Source of the DNA: Paenochrobactrum pullorum
GTDB taxonomy: Bacteria; Pseudomonadota; Alphaproteobacteria; Rhizobiales; Rhizobiaceae
Direction of reading: 5' to 3'
Assembly (NCBI RefSeq): GCF_041929845.1
Contig: NZ_JBHEEH010000002.1
Coordinates: 186,001 to 250,000, forward strand
Length of the DNA stretch: 64,000 nt
Of this stretch, positions 19,161-28,150 are shown piece after piece (the stretch's first letter is position 1; every line of letters begins with the position of its first letter). Under the pieces are notes generated by a model that saw only the letters and a program-made list of their open reading frames with translations, did not search any database and was not told where the DNA came from. The translations under genes were made by a program, and so were the position numbers.

Positions 19161-20438
19161 ATGTCACAATTGGACAGACGCATGTTTTTGCGCGGTGCCG
19201 CCAGTCTTGGTGCAGCAGGGCTCGGGCTATCAATCGCCGGAACATCGGCTTTTGCGCAAAATGCGCTCAATGATATTATTTCTGCTCCGCGGCGTGGTAA
19301 TTGGGATGATCAGTTTGATGCGCGTGCCAGCACCAGCAGCCATCAGCAAGTTGCAACCAACCAGCCTGTGATGAGCCCGCAGACAGTTTCCTATGTGCAG
19401 AATGCTATTTCACAATATAGCAATATTGCCATGCAGGGGGGCTGGCCGCAGGTGCCGGGCAACGCCAAGCTGAAACTGGGTACAAGCGATCCGGCAGTTT
19501 CTGTGTTGCGCAAGCGTCTGATGATTACCGGTGATTTGCCACAAAGTGCGGGATTATCTGCTTCATATGACTCATATGTTGATGCAGGTGTGAAGCGTTT
19601 TCAATCGCGTCATGGTTTGCCTGCTGACGGTGTAATGGGGCAATTTACCTATTCCGCCATGAATATTCCGGTGGATGTGCGCCTTGGTCAGTTGCAGACC
19701 AATCTTGGGCGTTTGAACGAAATTGCCAATGTCAACGAGCAGCGCTTTGTGATGGTCAATATTCCGGCTGCACTCATTGAAGCCAATGAAAATGGCCGCG
19801 TTTCACAGCGCCATACTGCGGTTGTCGGCAAGATTGACCGTCAGACACCGTTGCTTGTTTCCAAAATTCACGAAGTTATTCTCAATCCGTTCTGGACGGC
19901 ACCGAAGTCGATTATCCTCAAAGATATTATCCCTGTGATGCGCAAAGACCCGACTTATCTGACGCGCAATAAAATCCGTCTCTATGATGCGCAGGGGCAG
20001 GAAGTGCCGCCGGAAAGCGTTGACTGGAACACGGATGAGGCTGTTCGCCTGATGTTCCGTCAGGATCCGGGCAAGATCAATGCGATGTCCTCGACCAAGA
20101 TCAACTTCCATAACAATCATGCAGTCTACATGCATGATACGCCGCAACAGAGCTATTTCAACAAGATGATGCGTTTTGACTCGTCCGGTTGTGTGCGCGT
20201 GCAGAATGTGCGTGATCTGGATGTCTGGCTGTTGAAAAACACGCCGGGCTGGGATCGTCAGACCATCGAAAACACGATCAAGTCGGGCGAAAACCATCCG
20301 ATTCTGCTTGCTGATCCGGTTCCGTTACATTTTGTCTATGTTTCGGCCTGGTCAACCGGCGATGGTGTCGTGCAGTTCCGCGATGATATTTATAAGATGG
20401 ATGGTGCGGCAGAATTGGCAATCGGTACTGATGTCTGA
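19161..20438 (+). CDS. Tat-exported L,D-transpeptidase (YkuD domain)
   Basis: 425 residues from the chosen start. The N terminus is a twin-arginine signal (DRRMFLRGAA, then a hydrophobic run ending TSAFA). A peptidoglycan-binding domain follows near residues 105-175 (LRKRLMITGDLP, VKRFQSRHGLPADG). The YkuD catalytic domain carries the conserved His in YMHDTPQQSYF and the active-site Cys in RFDSSGCVRVQN. It would form 3-3 cross-links in peptidoglycan or attach proteins to it, in the periplasm. An in-frame ATG at 19137 is possible, but AGGAAAG eight bases before 19161 favours the shorter form. Confidence 0.9.
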   Translation: MSQLDRRMFLRGAASLGAAGLGLSIAGTSAFAQNALNDIISAPRRGNWDDQFDARASTSSHQQVATNQPVMSPQTVSYVQNAISQYSNIAMQGGWPQVPGNAKLKLGTSDPAVSVLRKRLMITGDLPQSAGLSASYDSYVDAGVKRFQSRHGLPADGVMGQFTYSAMNIPVDVRLGQLQTNLGRLNEIANVNEQRFVMVNIPAALIEANENGRVSQRHTAVVGKIDRQTPLLVSKIHEVILNPFWTAPKSIILKDIIPVMRKDPTYLTRNKIRLYDAQGQEVPPESVDWNTDEAVRLMFRQDPGKINAMSSTKINFHNNHAVYMHDTPQQSYFNKMMRFDSSGCVRVQNVRDLDVWLLKNTPGWDRQTIENTIKSGENHPILLADPVPLHFVYVSAWSTGDGVVQFRDDIYKMDGAAELAIGTDV

Positions 20439-20466
20439 TTGGTTCTGAGCAAAATTGATCAAATCA

Positions 20467-20501
20467 AAGCCTGTGTGAGAATAAGTCGCACAGGCTTTTT
20501 T
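20467..20501 (+). terminator. Terminator after the L,D-transpeptidase gene
   Basis: AAGCCTGTG (20467-20475) pairs with CACAGGCTT (20489-20497), followed by T residues. Confidence 0.85.
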
Positions 20502-20617
20502 GTTTCTTTTGTCGGAAACCCGTTTTTCACGAAGCTTTGGATTGGCGCTTGTCGGGCAAATATGATAATCCGCGCTCTTACCAAGCAGCTTTGATCGGCA
20601 ACCGGAGGGATTAAACC

Positions 20618-21916
20618 ATGTCGCAGGCAAATCTAGATGCTTTTTTCAACAAGCCACTTGAAGAAGTTGATCCGGATATTTTTGGTGCAATTCGCAATGA
20701 ACTTGGCCGTCAGCGCCATGAAATCGAGCTGATTGCTTCGGAAAATATCGTTTCACGCGCAGTTCTTGAAGCGCAGGGTTCAATTCTCACCAACAAATAT
20801 GCTGAAGGCTATCCGGGCAAGCGCTATTATGGCGGCTGCCAATATGTCGACGTGGTTGAAGAACTGGCGATTGAACGTGCGAAGAAGCTGTTCAATGTTG
20901 AATATGTCAACGTACAGCCAAATTCCGGCAGTCAGATGAATCAGGCCGTTTTCCTCGCGCTGTTGCAGCCGGGTGATACATTCATGGGGCTGGATCTGAA
21001 CTCCGGTGGTCACCTGACCCATGGTTCACCGGTCAACATGTCCGGTAAATGGTTTAATGTTATTTCTTATGGTGTAAGCGAAGAAGATCACCTGATCGAT
21101 ATGGATGAAGTTGAGCGTATTGCGCGCGAAACCAAGCCTAAGTTGATCCTTGCAGGTGGTACTGCTTATTCCCGCGTTTGGGACTGGGAACGTTTCCGCA
21201 AAATTGCTGATGAAGTCGGCGCTTATTTGATGGTTGATATGGCGCATATTGCTGGTCTTGTGGCCGGTGGCCAGCATCCGTCACCAGTGCCGCATGCGCA
21301 TGTTTGCACCACCACGACGCATAAATCCCTGCGTGGCCCGCGTGGCGGCATGATCATGACCAATGATGCCGATCTGGCCAAGAAGTTCAATATGGCTGTA
21401 TTTCCTGGTCTTCAGGGTGGCCCGCTGATGCATGTGATTGCCGGTAAGGCGATTGCATTGGGCGAAGCTTTGCAGCCTGAATTTAAAACCTATGCCAAAA
21501 ATGTGGTCGATAATGCCCGCACATTGGCAAAGGCTTTGCAGGGCAGCGGCCTTGATATCGTTTCTGGCGGCACGGACAACCATTTGATGTTGGTTGACCT
21601 GCGCCCTAAAAACGCAACCGGCAAGCGTGCTGAGGCTGCTCTTGGCCGTGCTAACATTACCTGTAACAAAAACGGTATTCCTTTCGATCCTGAAAAACCT
21701 TTTGTCACTTCCGGTATCCGTCTGGGTACGCCGGCTGGTACAACCCGCGGCTTTGGCGCAGCAGAATTTACTGAGATTGGTAATCTGATCGGCGAAGTGC
21801 TGGATGGTTTGAAAGCTTCCAACTCCGACGAAGGAAATGCTGCTGTTGAGGAAGCTGTTAAGAACAAGGTCGTAAGTTTGACCGAACGCTTCCCGATGTA
21901 TGGTTATCAGGGCTGA
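20618..21916 (+). CDS. glyA: Serine hydroxymethyltransferase
   Basis: 432 residues. This PLP enzyme interconverts serine and glycine and supplies methylene-tetrahydrofolate. The PLP lysine is in VCTTTTHKSLRGPRGG. Also visible are the N-terminal ELIASENIVS motif, the tetrahydrofolate-contact region EGYPGKRYYGGC and the C-terminal RLGTPAGTTRGF. It is preceded by a good ribosome site (CGGAGGG) and ends at a GC-rich terminator. Confidence 0.98.
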   Translation: MSQANLDAFFNKPLEEVDPDIFGAIRNELGRQRHEIELIASENIVSRAVLEAQGSILTNKYAEGYPGKRYYGGCQYVDVVEELAIERAKKLFNVEYVNVQPNSGSQMNQAVFLALLQPGDTFMGLDLNSGGHLTHGSPVNMSGKWFNVISYGVSEEDHLIDMDEVERIARETKPKLILAGGTAYSRVWDWERFRKIADEVGAYLMVDMAHIAGLVAGGQHPSPVPHAHVCTTTTHKSLRGPRGGMIMTNDADLAKKFNMAVFPGLQGGPLMHVIAGKAIALGEALQPEFKTYAKNVVDNARTLAKALQGSGLDIVSGGTDNHLMLVDLRPKNATGKRAEAALGRANITCNKNGIPFDPEKPFVTSGIRLGTPAGTTRGFGAAEFTEIGNLIGEVLDGLKASNSDEGNAAVEEAVKNKVVSLTERFPMYGYQG

Positions 21917-21939
21917 TTTTTAAGTGACTGATTGATTGC

Positions 21940-21977
21940 AAATCCCCGCGTGATCTGATTGGTTGCGCGGGGATTTT
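21940..21977 (+). terminator. Terminator after glyA
   Basis: AAATCCCCGCG (21940-21950) pairs with CGCGGGGATTT (21966-21976), followed by a short T run. Confidence 0.85.
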
Positions 21978-22087
21978 CTTCTCCACATTATTTTGCCGCG
22001 AAGATTATGTGCTGGGTCGTTGATCGGTTATCTTGGGATACCAGAATCACAAGCAGTATTTATGCTGAGCGGTTATGAAAGATTGCC

Positions 22088-22576
22088 ATGCGCTGTCCTT
22101 TTTGCCAGTCTGATGACACACAGGTTAAAGATTCCCGCCCCGCAGAGGATGGTGCCGTTATTCGTCGCCGTCGTGTCTGTCCGGTCTGTGCGGGGCGTTT
22201 TACCACTTTCGAGCGCGTCCAGTTGCGCGATTTGATGGTGCTGAAAAAGAGCGGTCGAAAAGTGCCTTTTGATCGTGAAAAACTTACGCGTTCCATTCAG
22301 GTGGCTCTGCGCAAGCGTGATGCCGATCCGGAGCGCGTGGAGCGCGCGATATCAGGCATAGTGCGCCAGCTCGAGAGTTCAGGTGAGGCGGAAATCCATT
22401 CCGATGAAATCGGTCGCTTGGCTATGCATGCATTGAAGGGCATTGATGATATTGCCTATATCCGTTTTGCATCTGTCTATCGCAATTTCAGCGAAGCACA
22501 TGATTTTCATAATGTGATTGACGAGCTGAATGATGATGCGTCTGCAGCTCCGGCTGTGAAACTTTCGGACGATTAA
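22088..22576 (+). CDS. nrdR: Transcriptional repressor NrdR
   Basis: 162 residues. The N-terminal zinc ribbon has its cysteines in MRCPFCQSDDTQV and RVCPVCAGRF, followed by the ATP-cone domain (VLKKSGRKVPFDREKL). It senses nucleotide state and represses ribonucleotide reductase genes. It is the first gene of nrdR-ribD-ribE: its stop at 22574-22576 is immediately followed by the ribD ATG. The nrdR-rib linkage is common in alphaproteobacteria. Confidence 0.96.
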   Translation: MRCPFCQSDDTQVKDSRPAEDGAVIRRRRVCPVCAGRFTTFERVQLRDLMVLKKSGRKVPFDREKLTRSIQVALRKRDADPERVERAISGIVRQLESSGEAEIHSDEIGRLAMHALKGIDDIAYIRFASVYRNFSEAHDFHNVIDELNDDASAAPAVKLSDD

Positions 22577-23710
22577 ATGTCGGATAGTGAAGGGCTTTTT
22601 GAAGATAAAATTACGGCGCAAGATTTGCGTTTTATGGCGGCTGCGATTCGTTATTCGCGGCGCAATCTCGGATTGACCTCCACAAATCCGTCGGTCGGCA
22701 CATTAATTGTCAAAGATAATGGTTTTGGCCCTGTCATTATCGGACGCGGTGTAACCGCCCTTGGCGGACGTCCACATGCAGAACGTGAAGCATTGCGTGA
22801 AGCGGGCGAAAATGCGCGCGGCGCTACCGCTTATGTGACATTAGAGCCATGCGCCCATCATGGCAAAACGCCGCCTTGTGCCGAAGCACTCATCAGTGCC
22901 GGAATTGCGCGTGTGGTGGCGGCTGCCAATGACCCCGATGATCGGGTGAGCGGCAAAGGCTATGCAATGCTGCGTGCAGCGGGCATCGAAGTGCAGGAAA
23001 ATGTGCTTGGAAAAATGGCGGCCAATCAGCTTGCAGGATACCTCGTTCGTTCTTTTAAGAAACGTCCGGAAGTTATTGTAAAATTGGCACTTTCTTTTGA
23101 TGGTTTTATCGGTGTTGACGGGCAGGGGCAGGTGCCAATCACCGGTTCTGTTGCCCGTTCACAAAGTCATTTGATGCGTGCGGAGACGGATGCCATTTTA
23201 ATCGGTATCGCAACGGCGCTGGAAGATGATCCGGAGCTTACTTGTCGTTTGGATGGTATGGCGCATCGCTCGCCAATCCGCATCGTGCTGGATAGCGCTT
23301 TGCGTTTGCCGCTATCCTCAAAGCTGGTGCAGTCGGCCGCGCGCGTGCCGTTATGGATTGCTTGCGGCGTTGATGTGCCACTTGAAAAGCGCATTCAATA
23401 TCAAAATGCCGGGTGTCATATCATTGCAACCGATACAAGCGAAGGTGTGATTGCCTTGCCGGAATTGCTCAATGATTTAGGCGAGCTTGGCGTTGCCACT
23501 TTACTGGTGGAGGGAGGCGCTTCGATTGCGGCCTCATTCCTGCGTGAAGGTTTGGTTGATCGTTTGGCGCTGTTTCAGGCACCTGTCAAAATTGGTGCGG
23601 GTGGTATTCCTGTTCAGGGTTTACAACACTATATAGAGACTGAATTTACATTGTTACGCAGTGCTGATTTTGGTGCTGATCATTATGCAGAATATGTGAG
23701 GAAGTGCTGA
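22577..23710 (+). CDS. ribD: Bifunctional riboflavin deaminase/reductase RibD
   Basis: 377 residues. The N-terminal cytidine-deaminase-like domain has the zinc site in GRPHAEREAL and in EPCAHHGKTPPC. The C-terminal RibG reductase domain (about 155-375) carries VKLALSFDGFIGVDG and LLVEGGASIAASFL. It performs the second and third steps of riboflavin synthesis. It abuts nrdR with no gap and is followed after one base by ribE. Confidence 0.96.
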   Translation: MSDSEGLFEDKITAQDLRFMAAAIRYSRRNLGLTSTNPSVGTLIVKDNGFGPVIIGRGVTALGGRPHAEREALREAGENARGATAYVTLEPCAHHGKTPPCAEALISAGIARVVAAANDPDDRVSGKGYAMLRAAGIEVQENVLGKMAANQLAGYLVRSFKKRPEVIVKLALSFDGFIGVDGQGQVPITGSVARSQSHLMRAETDAILIGIATALEDDPELTCRLDGMAHRSPIRIVLDSALRLPLSSKLVQSAARVPLWIACGVDVPLEKRIQYQNAGCHIIATDTSEGVIALPELLNDLGELGVATLLVEGGASIAASFLREGLVDRLALFQAPVKIGAGGIPVQGLQHYIETEFTLLRSADFGADHYAEYVRKC

Positions 23711-23711
23711 T

Positions 23712-24326
23712 ATGTTTACGGGTATCGTCACAGATGTGGGTAAAGTGGGGCGCATTAAACCTTTGAATGAAGGTGTCTTGCTGCGCATTGAAACAGCCTA
23801 CGATCCGACGACAATTGAACTGGGTGCTTCCATTGCTTGTTCAGGTGTTTGTCTGACTGTGGTTTCCTTGCCTGAAAAGGGTAGCAATGCCCGTTGGTTT
23901 GAAGTGGAAGCATGGGAAGAGGCATTGCGTCTGACGACTATTTCTGAGTGGAAGGCTGGTACGCCGATCAATCTTGAACGCTCATTGAAGCTTGGCGACG
24001 AGATGGGCGGCCATCTGGTTTCCGGCCATGTCGATGGCAAGGCAGAGATTATTGCATGCGAAGAAGAGGGCGATGCTGTTCGCTTCACCTTGCGGGCGCC
24101 GGAAGCCTTGGCTCCATTTATTGCCCAAAAAGGTTCAGTGGCGCTGGATGGTACGTCTTTGACTGTCAATGGTGTTGATGGTCATGAGTTTGACGTGCTT
24201 TTGATCCGTCATTCGCTCTCTGTCACCACTTGGGGTGAGCGAAAAGTGGGTGATTTGGTCAATATTGAGATAGATCAGCTGGCCCGCTACGCGGCACGTC
24301 TTGCACAATTTTCAAAATCGGCTTAG
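23712..24326 (+). CDS. ribE: Riboflavin synthase alpha subunit
   Basis: 204 residues. It dismutates two lumazines to riboflavin. Two lumazine-binding repeats are visible: the first begins MFTGIVTDVGKV and contains ASIACSGVCLTVV, and the second contains GHLVSGHVDGKAEI and GSVALDGTSLTVNGV. In many relatives ribH and then nusB come next. Here ribH is absent and a palindromic repeat fills the gap. The lumazine synthase the pathway needs must therefore be encoded elsewhere. Confidence 0.95.
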   Translation: MFTGIVTDVGKVGRIKPLNEGVLLRIETAYDPTTIELGASIACSGVCLTVVSLPEKGSNARWFEVEAWEEALRLTTISEWKAGTPINLERSLKLGDEMGGHLVSGHVDGKAEIIACEEEGDAVRFTLRAPEALAPFIAQKGSVALDGTSLTVNGVDGHEFDVLLIRHSLSVTTWGERKVGDLVNIEIDQLARYAARLAQFSKSA

Positions 24327-24470
24327 AGCCTGTTTAAAATTGGCGCAGCCTGTTACCGGCATGCCGTATTAATGAATTAACGCATCCCGAAAACTGTAAA
24401 ACGGTTTTTGGGTAAAATGCGTTTTTGTATCAATAGAGCATTTAAGAGGAAGTCTAAATACTCTAGCAAA
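24323..24470. repeat. Palindromic intergenic repeat, copy C (partial)
   Basis: The palindrome has outer arms ACGCAT (24380-24385) and ATGCGT (24417-24422) and inner arms CCGAAAAC (24387-24394) and GTTTTTGG (24404-24411). This is the same layout as the first half of copy B near 9.7 kb. A TTAGAGC overlaps the ribE stop, but no matching right arm is present, so the copy looks truncated. It sits exactly where ribH is found in relatives. Confidence 0.65.
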
Positions 24471-24497
24471 TAAGGTATGCTGTTTTTCAGCATGGGT

Positions 24498-24503
24498 TAT
24501 AAT
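24498..24503 (+). promoter_or_regulatory. Possible -10 element for nusB
   Basis: A perfect TATAAT lies 33 bases before the chosen nusB start. The base sequence 17 bases upstream does not resemble a -35 element, so the promoter call is tentative. It does suggest nusB has its own transcript. Confidence 0.35.
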
Positions 24504-24536
24504 GAGATTTTACAAGAAGTTTTGGAGCGCGTAATA

Positions 24537-25052
24537 ATGACATCCTCTCATGATGGGCAACCTGTAGCCTCCGCTCCACGTACAGCAAATAAGCGTGGCG
24601 TTGCACGTTTGGCCGCCGTGCAGGCACTTTATCAAATGGATGTGGCCGGAACGGGTATTTCGGAAGTTGTAGCCGAATATGAAGCTTTCCGTTTGGGCAA
24701 AGAAGTGGATGGCACACAATATCTGGATGCCGATCCGCAATGGTTCCGCGCAATTCTGGCCGGTGTTGTGGCCGAACAGCGCGTGATTGACCCGATGATT
24801 CACGAAGCGTTGAACGAAGATTGGCCATTATCACGCCTTGATTCTACTCTGCGAGCCATTTTGCGTGCCGGTATTTGGGAATTGAAAAACCGCAAAGATG
24901 TTCCGACTGCGGTGATTGTTTCGGAATATGTTGATATTGCCAAGGCTTTTTATGGCGAAGAAGAGCCAAAACTAACCAACGCTGTATTGGATCGTCTGGC
25001 CTTTACATTGCGTGGCGAAAGCCGCGGTGCGGTCAACCGCAACAAAAGATAA
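24537..25052 (+). CDS. nusB: Transcription antitermination factor NusB
   Basis: 171 residues. It binds boxA RNA with NusE (S10) in rRNA antitermination. Recognised by KRGVARLAAVQALYQMDV at the N terminus and by AILRAGIWELKNRKDVPTAV and FYGEEEPKLTNAVLDRLA in the C-terminal half. An open frame extends back to 24477, but the ATG at 24537 has GGAG nine bases upstream and starts at the usual family position. The gene is normally downstream of ribH, which is missing here. Confidence 0.94.
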   Translation: MTSSHDGQPVASAPRTANKRGVARLAAVQALYQMDVAGTGISEVVAEYEAFRLGKEVDGTQYLDADPQWFRAILAGVVAEQRVIDPMIHEALNEDWPLSRLDSTLRAILRAGIWELKNRKDVPTAVIVSEYVDIAKAFYGEEEPKLTNAVLDRLAFTLRGESRGAVNRNKR

Positions 25053-25060
25053 TATCTGCT

Positions 25061-25195
25061 GCCAGCATTAATAGCTGGCGAAGCTGCCTTTGGCGCTTCG
25101 CTTAAGTTCAGCTTGACCTTTGGTTCCAAGTTCCGCATCTTTCATCTGTAACGGCATGTGAAAGATGCGGAAATGATGGATTGGAACAAGTTTTT
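25061..25195 (+). terminator. Cluster of hairpins after nusB
   Basis: Three stems follow in series: GCCAGC/GCTGGC (25061-25079), CGAAGC/GCTTCG (25079-25100), and a long one pairing CCGCATCTTTCA (25133-25144) with TGAAAGATGCGG (25159-25170). The last is extended by GTTCCAA (25123-25129) with TTGGAAC (25181-25187) and followed by TTTTTG. The last stem can act as the nusB terminator; the whole may be a structured RNA. Confidence 0.5.
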
Positions 25196-25280
25196 GTCTT
25201 TTCTCATGAAATTTCAAATCCATTAATCAAATGATGGCCTGATCAGGGTTTATCATCAAGGCTCTCTCATGCCGATAAAC

Positions 25281-25306
25281 CGATCCGCTTAAAGGCAAAC
25301 GGATCG
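25281..25306 (+). promoter_or_regulatory. Hairpin just before the hppA ribosome site
   Basis: CGATCCG (25281-25287) and CGGATCG (25300-25306) form a seven-base perfect stem ending ten bases before the GGGAG that serves the chosen hppA start. It could modulate translation or mRNA stability. A second perfect palindrome, CCTGATCAGG, lies at 25238-25247. Confidence 0.35.
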
Positions 25307-25328
25307 CAAGGAAATGGGAGTTGGCTTA

Positions 25329-27485
25329 ATGGAAGTTGGCATAGGGGTTCTTCTTCTTGTTATCGCATGCGGCTTATTTTCAGTGGTTTATGCCGTATTT
25401 GCGACCCGTTCAGTTCTTGCAGCAGATCAGGGCAATGCCCGGATGCAGGAAATTGCCGGTGCCATACGTGAAGGCGCGCAGGCTTATCTGACACGACAAT
25501 ATACAACAATAGCAATTGTGGGCGCGGTGGTCTTTCTGGCCGTATGGTATCTTCTTTCCATCACAGCCGCCATCGGCTTTCTGATCGGTGCGGTGCTTTC
25601 AGGTGTTACCGGTTTTATCGGTATGCATGTCTCGGTGCGTGCCAATGTGCGCACCGCGCAGGCGGCATCATTTAGTCTGGCCAGCGGCTTGGAGCTTGCT
25701 TTCAAGTCCGGTGCAATTACCGGCATGTTGGTGGCGGGATTGGCGTTGCTTGGCGTGTCGCTTTATTATTTCGTGCTGACTTATTATCTGGGCTATGCAC
25801 CCTCTGACCGTGTAGTGATTGATGCGCTGGTATCACTCGGTTTTGGTGCTTCGCTGATTTCCATTTTTGCGCGATTGGGCGGCGGTATTTTCACCAAAGG
25901 TGCGGATGTCGGCGGTGATCTGGTCGGCAAGGTGGAAGCTGGTATTCCTGAAGATGATCCCCGCAATCCCGCAACCATTGCCGATAATGTCGGCGATAAT
26001 GTCGGTGACTGTGCCGGTATGGCAGCGGATTTATTTGAAACCTATGCGGTGACAGTCGTTGCAACCATGGTGTTGGCAGCGATTTTCTTTGGTGGTGGCG
26101 ATCAGCTTGCCATCATTATGCTTTACCCATTGGCGATTTGTGGTGTCTGCGTTTTAACATCAATTGCCGGCACATTTTTTGTCAAACTCGGTGTATCCGG
26201 CTCAATTATGGGTGCGCTTTATAAAGGGCTGATCGCAACAGGCATTCTGTCGGTTCTCGGTATTGCTGTTGCCAATATGCTGACCATTGGTTGGGGCGAG
26301 GTGGGTGTTGTGGATGGGCAGATCATCACCGGTACCAATCTGTTTATCTGCGGTATTATCGGATTGATTGTCACCGGTTTGATTGTGGTGATTACCGAAT
26401 ATTATACCGGTACCAACAAGAGACCGGTCAATTCCATCGCGCAGGCTTCTGTGAGTGGTCACGGCACCAATGTTATTCAGGGGCTGGCAGTCTCGCTGGA
26501 AGCAACAGCATTGCCGGCATTGGTAATTGTTGGCGGTATTATTGCCACCTATCAGTTGGCAGGTCTTTTCGGTACAGCAATTGCCGTTACTGCGATGCTG
26601 GGCATTGCCGGAATGATTGTGGCGCTTGATGCATTCGGGCCGGTGACAGATAATGCCGGTGGCATTGCAGAAATGTCCGGTCTTGATGGTGAGGTTCGCA
26701 AGGCAACCGATGCACTGGATGCGGTGGGCAATACGACCAAAGCGGTCACCAAAGGCTATGCGATTGGTTCGGCCGGGCTTGGGGCATTGGTGCTCTTTGC
26801 AGCTTACTCTAATGATCTGGCTTATTTTGCCGCGCATGGTGACCAATATCCGTATTTTGCCAATATGGGCGAAGTGTCGTTTGATCTCTCCAATCCTTAT
26901 GTGGTGGCGGGGTTGATTTTTGGCGGGCTTATTCCCTATCTCTTTGGCGGCATGGCCATGACCGCGGTGGGGCGGGCGGCCAGTTCTGTGGTGCATGAAG
27001 TGCGCCGTCAATTCCGCGAGCATCCGGGCATCATGACCGGTGAGGAACGGCCTGATTATGCGCGTGCAGTCGATATTCTAACCAAAGCAGCTATCCGAGA
27101 AATGATACTGCCATCTTTGTTGCCGGTGCTTGCTCCATTGGTAGTTTATTTCGGTGTATTGATGATTTCCGGCTCCAAATCGGCGGCTTTTGCAGCGCTC
27201 GGCGCTTCTTTACTCGGTGTGATCGTCAATGGCTTGTTTGTGGCCATTTCCATGACATCAGGTGGCGGCGCGTGGGATAATGCCAAGAAAAGCTTTGAGG
27301 ACGGCTTTACCGATAAAGACGGTGTGCTGCATTTAAAGGGATCAGAAGCACATAAAGCATCGGTCACCGGCGACACTGTAGGCGATCCTTATAAGGATAC
27401 GGCAGGGCCTGCGGTTAATCCGGCGATCAAGATCACCAATATTGTGGCGCTGTTGCTTTTGGCGGTGCTGGCGCATTCGGTGTGA
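25329..27485 (+). CDS. hppA: K+-independent proton-pumping pyrophosphatase
   Basis: 718 residues and about 16 membrane helices. It couples pyrophosphate hydrolysis to proton export or acidification. Substrate-binding motifs are DVGGDLVGKVEAGIPEDDPR and DNVGDNVGDCAGMAAD, and the C-terminal counterpart is TGDTVGDPYKDTAGPAVNP. Lys471 in GNTTKAVTKGYAIG takes the place of the Ala that marks potassium-dependent enzymes, so this is the K+-insensitive class, as in Rhodospirillum rubrum. An upstream ATG at 25314 exists, but GGGAG at the right distance favours 25329. It pairs functionally with the ppk-ppx operon at 2.5-6.3 kb. Confidence 0.96.
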   Translation: MEVGIGVLLLVIACGLFSVVYAVFATRSVLAADQGNARMQEIAGAIREGAQAYLTRQYTTIAIVGAVVFLAVWYLLSITAAIGFLIGAVLSGVTGFIGMHVSVRANVRTAQAASFSLASGLELAFKSGAITGMLVAGLALLGVSLYYFVLTYYLGYAPSDRVVIDALVSLGFGASLISIFARLGGGIFTKGADVGGDLVGKVEAGIPEDDPRNPATIADNVGDNVGDCAGMAADLFETYAVTVVATMVLAAIFFGGGDQLAIIMLYPLAICGVCVLTSIAGTFFVKLGVSGSIMGALYKGLIATGILSVLGIAVANMLTIGWGEVGVVDGQIITGTNLFICGIIGLIVTGLIVVITEYYTGTNKRPVNSIAQASVSGHGTNVIQGLAVSLEATALPALVIVGGIIATYQLAGLFGTAIAVTAMLGIAGMIVALDAFGPVTDNAGGIAEMSGLDGEVRKATDALDAVGNTTKAVTKGYAIGSAGLGALVLFAAYSNDLAYFAAHGDQYPYFANMGEVSFDLSNPYVVAGLIFGGLIPYLFGGMAMTAVGRAASSVVHEVRRQFREHPGIMTGEERPDYARAVDILTKAAIREMILPSLLPVLAPLVVYFGVLMISGSKSAAFAALGASLLGVIVNGLFVAISMTSGGGAWDNAKKSFEDGFTDKDGVLHLKGSEAHKASVTGDTVGDPYKDTAGPAVNPAIKITNIVALLLLAVLAHSV

Positions 27486-27498
27486 GGGACTGAAATAA

Positions 27499-27530
27499 TA
27501 AAAAACCCCGCTTTTTAAAGCGGGGTTTGA
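27499..27530. terminator. Bidirectional terminator between hppA and bamE
   Basis: AAACCCCGCTTT (27503-27514) pairs with AAAGCGGGGTTT (27517-27528). The preceding A run makes it a good terminator for the leftward bamE transcript, with a weaker T tail for hppA. Confidence 0.75.
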
Positions 27531-27553
27531 CAGTTTTGTCGATTATTGACGTA

Positions 27554-28063
27554 TCAGCCGCCTGGAAGCGAAGTCGGTGCCTTGCTTACACCTTGAATAA
27601 CCTGTGTGAGGAAGGTTTGATCTTTACCGCCTGTTGGTGTCGTGCGGGAGATGAAATCAAATAATTTGCCGTCTTGCAGGCCATAATTGGCAATCTTGCT
27701 GACTTTTTCATCTTTATCAAAATAGATTGCGAGAATCTGTCGATCGGTAATTTTAGGCGGCATAAATTGAGCCGCACGGTAACGTTTTTGTGAAATATAA
27801 TAGAATACTTCATTATCAAACGTGGCAGTCGAGGATGGAGTACCCATCGCCATCATAACCTGTTCACGGCTTGAACCGACCGGAATGGAATCCAGTGCTT
27901 CTTTATCGAGTACATAGCCTTCGGTCATTATTTCAGACGGGTTCAGGGTTGATGCGGTATTACATCCTGCTAAACCTGCTGATAAGAGAACCACAGTGCT
28001 AGCAAGCATCGCGCCTCTTGTTCGGGGGCTTGTTAAAAATCGCTGCAACAATGACATCTCCAT
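27554..28063 (-). CDS. bamE: Outer-membrane assembly lipoprotein BamE (OmlA)
   Basis: 169 residues. A signal peptide with lipobox LAGC ends near residue 34, followed by a SmpA/OmlA domain (IPVGSSREQVMMAMGTPSS, and VFYYISQKRYRAAQFMPP). It is an accessory lipoprotein of the BAM complex that folds outer-membrane beta-barrels. The start is uncertain between 28063 and an ATG two codons later; neither has a strong ribosome site. The gene diverges from the bc1 chaperone gene. Confidence 0.92.
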   Translation of the reverse strand: MEMSLLQRFLTSPRTRGAMLASTVVLLSAGLAGCNTASTLNPSEIMTEGYVLDKEALDSIPVGSSREQVMMAMGTPSSTATFDNEVFYYISQKRYRAAQFMPPKITDRQILAIYFDKDEKVSKIANYGLQDGKLFDFISRTTPTGGKDQTFLTQVIQGVSKAPTSLPGG

Positions 28064-28150
28064 GATCTAAATCAGGGCGGCACTTTCGCCGTTAAAAGAA
28101 CTTCGGTAAACCACCTTGCAACTGGATGCAATAAGAACGGTCGCTAGATT

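Noticed and set aside
26202..27023. 273-codon open frame antisense to hppA
   Set aside because: Shadow of a Gly/Ala/Val-rich membrane protein gene; no ribosome site or family features.
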